Part shown: piece after piece, positions 58,486-64,000 of the stretch
Layout: every line of letters begins with the position of its first letter
Numbering within the stretch: position 1 is the first letter of the stretch
Source: Brasenia schreberi
Lineage: Eukaryota; Streptophyta; Magnoliopsida; Nymphaeales; Cabombaceae
Assembly: GCA_036023115.1 (NCBI GenBank)
Contig: JAYKKT010000079.1
Span: forward strand, 12,391,501 to 12,455,500
DNA: 64,000 bases
Direction: 5' to 3'
Position numbers and translations under genes: made by a program
Notes under the pieces: model-generated
Told to the model about the DNA's origin: nothing
The model's input: only the letters and a program-made list of their open reading frames with translations
Database searches by the model: none

Positions 58486-61400
58486 CTGCTTCATGATGAT
58501 AAATGATCAGGTCTTGTTATATGTACGGAAAGGAGGTTTTATGTAAATAGAAAAGGAAAAACACCGCCCCTTGGTAATTTTGGTTGGATTAGCAAAGACG
58601 ACAGTATTTGTTTGGGGTGGACCCCGTTGAGCAAATTCAGAAGGAACGACTCGCTTTATCTTCACCGACGTTTCCAGTCTTTTACCTACTTTTGCACCGT
58701 AGTTTCACGAGTTCAGACGGTCAAATCCAAGCGTTGATTCTGCAAAAGCCGCACAAGAGCACCTATGCAGACTCACGGATGACACGTTTTATAAGTTGCA
58801 CCGAATCCTATTCAAAACGTTAATTTCGATCTTTTTAAAAAATAAAACGGTTTCAAATTGAGACTGAATTAGCTTGGTTTCAAGTTTAAATCATATAAAA
58901 TCGATAAAAATTATTAAAAAATTATATGAAACCGACGGTTTGAAGCTATCAGTACAGATTTGAACTCTTTTCAAAATTCTAAAGGAGATCCACATAGCCC
59001 AGGAAAAAAGCAGCCGGCGTGCGCCATCATTAATAACTCATCTAGCACATACTAGCTGGTATATATAACACGTACATATAGACGAGTGGTCAAGCAAAAT
59101 GGGCTTTTTAACTAAAAGCAATATAGCGTCAAATGTTTTTTTTTAACTAATTGTATTCGTGTATTTTTAATGTTCAAAACTTAATGGCATCTTATTTTAT
59201 AAAGATATGAAGTATGATCACGACTTCGTTTGAGTTTATGAAAAGGTATGCGCAATGTACAGAATTGTTAGTGGTTGAGTCTATGAATTTTAATATATAC
59301 ATGCACGGGCAGATCGTAGTAAATCGGGACAGGCAAAAAACTGCTCGTTTCGGGTACCTCCAAAACATGAACTGTAGGCAAACCGAGTTTCGATTGATTC
59401 TGGTTATGGTTCGCAACCATCAGTCCTAGTTTAGAACAACTCTTATGAAAGGGTCGAAACAGAACAAGGTTGCACTTTGGTGGAGAGTTCAACTCCTAAA
59501 GTGTGTGATTTAAGGTTCGCCTCCTCTTACAAGAAAAGAAAATTGAACAAAGTAAGAAGGATTTACATTAGAAGTTTTAGTTGGAGCGTATATTCACTAT
59601 GGGACAATTCATTACTTGTTTATTTCGAGACCTTGCCCAATAAGCGGGCACCATGTATTGTTTTATCTTTTTTTTTATTATCGCGGTTGTCAAGCTGACA
59701 GTCTTAATACTCTCCAACAGGCGGGCACTATTTTTAATTAAAAAAAAACGAGAATGCCGCCTGCAATCTGGCACTAAGTGCTGCATGCTTGTTATTTTGA
59801 TTTTTAAAATGAAACTGACAATTGCGACCCTCTCCAATGGGTGGGTGCCACTTGGCACTCGCTCAGTTGTGAGGCTGATGCTGAGTCTGATTGAAAGCCA
59901 TTGCTTTCAAACCATAATCATACCTATGGTTTTCAATCCTGTTTTAGTTCTGGTTCCGAGTCAATTTGAGAGACCATGAACTGGAAGGTTCTCGATTTCG
60001 ATTACAGTTCTAAACGGTTTTGTGGCCGGATCAGTTCCAGTCCAAACCTCTGAACCGGTTCCGAATTGGTCAGGTCTACTTTGGGTTATTTGTTATATTA
60101 AGTTTGGACATGCCTCAATCCTTACCATATGTTGTGCTTGGGAATGATAAGCACACTTGATTTGACCTAAGAACCCGTTCAAGCAATCTGAGTCTACGTA
60201 AGTAAACGGTATATGGACATGCTAAAGAATGTTAACCTCCGTTGTCAAAGGTTTCACATGATCATTAGAAAGCTTGAACAAGTATCCACGTAGATTTTTT
60301 AAAAAGCCCGAGAAAAGGTAGTACAGAAGAGGTATATATTGATACCAAAAGTAGAAGGTATCAAAATGAGCTTTAAAAAAAATAAAAATTAGATCAAAGA
60401 AAACAAAGAAAAGCTAAAGTAAGGGAATTACTACAGATGATTTGGTGATATCTACGTTCTTGTCCCCTATTTTGTATTAGAGAGGCTAAAACAGTTTTAG
60501 AGGAGTCCTTTAGACATTTATTGGTTTCTTTGTCGGTGGCATTTTTTCTTTGACTCTCCCATTCTCTTATTTTTTATTTCTTTAATGGGTTAATCATGGT
60601 CAAGATCTCACGTTACTTACCATTCACCATTAATTCTTCGAGTGTCTTTTGAGTTTCTTTGAATATATTATCAATTTTTTATAATTAGTTATTGAACAGT
60701 CAAAGTTACCAAACCATAGCGAGTCACTAACAACTTAACGTGACTATTCCTTCTTGTGGTCACTTTGCTTATTCTTGTAATATGTATGTGTATGTCTGTT
60801 TATATCATGCGTGAGCGTGGGTCGTGTCTGTGTGTAACATGCCCAAAATTCACATAGTTTGTGCAACTTATAATTAAATTGCATGGTAATTGGTGACTTT
60901 TTATTTAGAAAATAGTGATTTCCTATTCATGTCAATTTTCACTGCTTAAGTCCTTCGAAGCTGACTCCGGCCATACCCTTGTGAGTCGACGCCGCCCTGA
61001 GCTCGCGGAACAATGATCACAAGTAGGGAGTGACGTGGGTTGATCCTGGCCCAGCACATAGATAAATTTTTAAGGACACTATGCACTGTAGAAATTTATC
61101 TTAATATATCTAAATTTATATGTCTGCTTTATATATAATGTGTACGAAAACTTATCTTATATCTAAATTTATATATAATGACTAAATTCCTGAATTGTAG
61201 AAACGACCTGAGAAGCCTAGAACTCTGCAGGATACGAACTGGAGTTTCACGTTGGGATTCCGTGTGTGCATGGGCCACGACAATGGCACTGTTTAGTTAT
61301 GGCAGACTTTACTACTTTTCTTATGGTTCGACTTGGTTAGGTATGAGTAGGGATGCCAATCTCTACCTGTCCGGTAGGTATATCCCCCGTCTAGCTCCTA

Positions 61401-62638
61401 CATAGGGCGGGTTGTCAAGTAAAAAGACGCGGTCCTGCAGTGAGGCGTTAAGAAGTAGGTAAGACCTGAATGTGGGGCGGTGTTGGGTCGGGTTTAAGGT
61501 AGAGCAATTTTGAGGGATGTCTTAGTTGTATGGTGTCTTTTGATGTATAATTTTATGCAAATATTTTTATCATTTTATTTTTGAAATCAATGATAAAGAT
61601 TTGAATTACTTTGTATTTAATGCATATAGTAGGTTAAATGTAAAATACAAAAATACAATGATACTTTTTATTCAAATTCTTCATTAGATGAAAGATTGAA
61701 CAACAAAAATGTTTATATAAGATTGTGCACAAAAGACATTATGCAACTAAGGCTTTCTCTCTTTATTTTTTTAAAAACAATATTTTTAAAGGTTGAGGTA
61801 TAGTGTGGCAGATTTAGGGTATGAGAAAGAGATTGTTTGTACGTGTGCTTGCTCTCTATAGTAACAACAATGCAAATAAATGGCTGTTTTTTCCACTAAA
61901 ACCGTTCACCCAGAGTCACAAGAGCAATTTATTCTTGGTTAGTTCTAACAAAAAGGCTAAAGATTTAAATATCTCGCCATGAATTGATATATATATGTAT
62001 ATTCATTGCTTTTTGATAACATGAGTGTAATTTAAATTGTTCAAGGATTTTTGGAAAAAAAATGTTATTACACTCATATTCCCAAAAAGTATTATGAGTA
62101 AAGGCAATATGCACTCATGCATTGCTTTCATATAATCTGAAAAATCCTTAATTTTTTAAATAATACATATGTCATCTAAAAAGCAATGGGTAAACATGCC
62201 ACAAGTGAGATAGAGAAGTTTTGTCCTTGAATGCATTTACCCCAGTAGTCTAAATAATTTTAGACGTGGTTTGGATGCTCTTCAACCATAGAACTTCATC
62301 CACATTTGCTCTTACTTACAATTAAGCTTATTTTAAACAAAAGAAAAAGCTAAAGATTGTATAAAACAAATGTTTGATCAAATTCTAAATGTCTTAGGCA
62401 CAAGGAGGTCATGGCTTGGATTCGGATAAGTCCAATTACCCATTCTAGCTTATTAGATCTTTATAATGGGAAATTCGATGACAAAATCCTTAAACTGGAT
62501 CCACCCATTTAAGTTATATAATCATGTGGTAGACTAGTGGTAGTATGGTGTTAAAGGAATTTCACTAACTTACCTATGCTTTGGCAAGTGCTTTGATGCA
62601 AAGTGAAGATCAAATAAGCTACTTCAGTTAGTGCTTCG
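58263..62638. other. Intergenic stretch with no supported gene
   Basis: A (TA)n run lies at 58454-58483. Repeated GGTTCCG/CGGTTTGGAAC/GAACCGGTTCCG motifs occur at 58300-58350, 58820-58970, 59400-59470 and 59930-60090. A repeated GCGGGCACCATG / GGCGGGCACTATT / GGTGGGTGCCACTTGGCAC motif occurs at 59643, 59721 and 59838. Plus-strand frames at 59653-59979 (108 codons, hydrophobic start) and 61178-61405 have no family I recognise and no splice support, so they are not called. The rest is plain AT-rich sequence. Confidence 0.35.
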
Positions 62639-64000
62639 ACACACCCCTTTTACTATATAGATACCTCAAATTTCATAAATACCAAAAATATCTCTTGTTG
62701 AATTCTCTCTTCTTTCTATACCAAAATTCGACAACTCTTCTCTTCTCTTTTGGTGACTGATTTTCATCCTATTTCTATTGATTGTTAAGTGCTATATGAT
62801 TATTTGCAATGAATCATCATCGATTAGTTAGTTATGAATCTAGTTGGAATCCAATGAATCAAGAAACAATAAGACCGAAAACAAAAAAATCAAAGAGACG
62901 ACTGATTTGCCCATTGTCTCGAGTTTTCTCTATTTTGGAAGGTTGACTTTTACTAAGATTATTATATTTTCATGACTTTCGTTGAAATATTCTAATTTTT
63001 AAAATATTAGAAGATTTTTTATTTCGGATGAAACTGGAGTTCTCACCAAAATAGCAGATGAAAACACGGCAAGAGAGATATGATTCCACCATGTCTTCTT
63101 ACTTAAGGTAGATGCAACATAGTCGTGTCACTTCCTTAATGTTGACATGCCTATGTTGCATCTGCTTCAACCGAATAGTTTGTGCCTTTTGTTATTTTTT
63201 TCAAATATTTCTTAGTTTTTTTGGCAGAATAACAAACAACTTGAATGAAAGCTTTTATGATGAAAGCAATTCAGAGAAGACGTTGACTGAGTAAAGCACT
63301 TATCATATAATGATTGAGGATTGTGATAATGGTTTCATTGCAATGAACGATATATTTGGAGATTAGTTGGCAGAAGAAGTAGAGGATGAACTTGTTGATT
63401 ATGAGGATTATGATCTAGACTAACAAAAGACCTCACACAAAACTATTGCAAATCAAAGCATATTTTGACGCATTTGAAACGGGTGGACATGGATAATGTG
63501 AGTACAACAAGGCATATTTATAATGTAAGAATGAAAATCAGGAAGGAAGATAGTGGTTCTCGAAGTGTTTTAGAAACAACTACTACACTATCTAGACATT
63601 AACCATTATCATACATGGTATCGTAAAGTTCCTTATACGGATACTGTTAGTGATATTGTATTCACCTATCATCATTTTGTATACCCAATTCATACGTTTC
63701 TATGGGTATTGGAATTTAATAACACATATAAGAAGAACATGTAAGTGTCTTAATGTTTTGGTGTAATATGTATCCTATATTACTGTTATTAATCTTTATA
63801 TATTTTAATGTTTTGTATAGGCATAAGATGCCTTTCTTTGAGGTTATTGGGTTTAAATCAACCTCTAAGAACTTCATAGCCTTTGCTTTTATGAGTGTAG
63901 AAAAAGAAGAGAATTATATTTGAGTATTGAAGTGTGAGAGAGTTACGTACTATAAATAAAATGTTACGTATTATTTACAATGATCATGATCTAGATTTGG
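62639..64000 (+). mobile_element. Mutator-like transposon, 5' part, running off the right edge
   Basis: Plus-strand remnants: NNLNESFYDESNSEKTLTE (63232-63294), EDCDNGFIAMNDIFGD and acidic EEVEDELVDYEDYDLD (63310-63420), then SKHILTHLKRVDMDNVSTTRHIYNVRMKIRKED (63448-63550) and FLWVLEFNNTYKKNM. An intron with donor GTAAGTGT (63739) and acceptor TTGTATAG (63820) follows, then HKMPFFEVIGFKSTSKNFIAFAFMSVEKEENY. This matches the MULE/FAR1 transposase order (the first catalytic block normally reads MDCTYKTNRY). Here MDCTY is LEFNNTY, so the catalytic Asp is not seen. A few stops suggest a pseudogene. The start is placed at the terminal-repeat-like motif near 62639. Confidence 0.65.

Noticed and set aside
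59653..59979. 108-codon plus-strand frame with hydrophobic N terminus
   Set aside because: Opposite-strand frames overlap it, and it contains the repeated GGGCAC words; no homology recalled.
1..64000. CRISPR array, operon or phage-like system
   Set aside because: The repeats are microsatellites, LTRs or tandem duplications. Introns, LTR elements and LINEs show a plant nuclear genome.

Overview
This window looks like a flowering-plant nuclear genome. The evidence is one intact, intron-containing class I formin gene, AT-rich spacers, Ty1/copia and Ty3/gypsy LTR retrotransposons, RTE-type LINEs with a (GTT)n tail, Mutator-like transposon remnants and many (TA)n/(GA)n microsatellites. I cannot place the species. 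Only two pieces look like functional host coding sequence: the last exon of an unidentified plus-strand gene at the left edge (62-160), and the four-exon formin on the minus strand (43259 down to 36404, 915 codons). The formin has a signal peptide, one membrane span, a proline-rich FH1 and a full-length FH2, as in FH1-like membrane formins that nucleate actin at the cell surface.

Layout. 0-0.6 kb: end of a host gene and its 3' flank. 0.6-1.6 kb: minus-strand RTE LINE fragment. 2.8-2.9 kb: tRNA-like sequence with A and B boxes. 3.85-13.7 kb: a cluster of one Ty3/gypsy family in both orientations. Minus-strand RNase H/integrase lies at 3.85-5.5 and minus-strand gag at 13.2-13.7. Between them is a plus-strand copy (gag/protease 7.0-8.1, RT/RNase H 11.5-13.0), itself split by a 3.4-kb insert carrying a pair of ~740-bp direct repeats. 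13.9-14.5 kb: transposon-like coding remnant. 14.9-19.8 kb: a solo LTR inside a solo LTR, each with an exact 5-bp target duplication. 19.8-21.6 kb: possible plant-mobile-domain remnant. 24.4-28.9 kb: degraded copia pol split by a full-length 3.3-kb RTE LINE with a 17-bp target duplication. 30.26-35.19 kb: complete but dead copia element (copia-1). 36.4-43.3 kb: formin. 45.1-48.6 kb: Mutator-like transposase remnant followed directly by a U2 snRNA pseudogene. 48.93-54.89 kb: a second complete dead copia element (copia-2) with target duplication ACATG. 57.0-58.3 kb: decayed third RTE LINE. 62.6-64.0 kb: start of another Mutator-like element that runs off the window and keeps a recognisable intron.

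The repeats record an insertion history. RTE went into copia, a gypsy probably into its own relative, and an LTR into an LTR. Several elements died by stop codons and active-site changes that look like cytosine deamination, and several unrelated elements carry short tandem duplications (56, 95, 95, 151 and 216 bp). I saw no CRISPR array, operon or bacterial-type system, and none is expected. I found no convincing new molecular system. The most informative items are the nested solo LTRs, the U2 pseudogene abutting the Mutator-like element, the unrecognised 159-codon frame between the direct repeats, and the recurrent tandem duplications.
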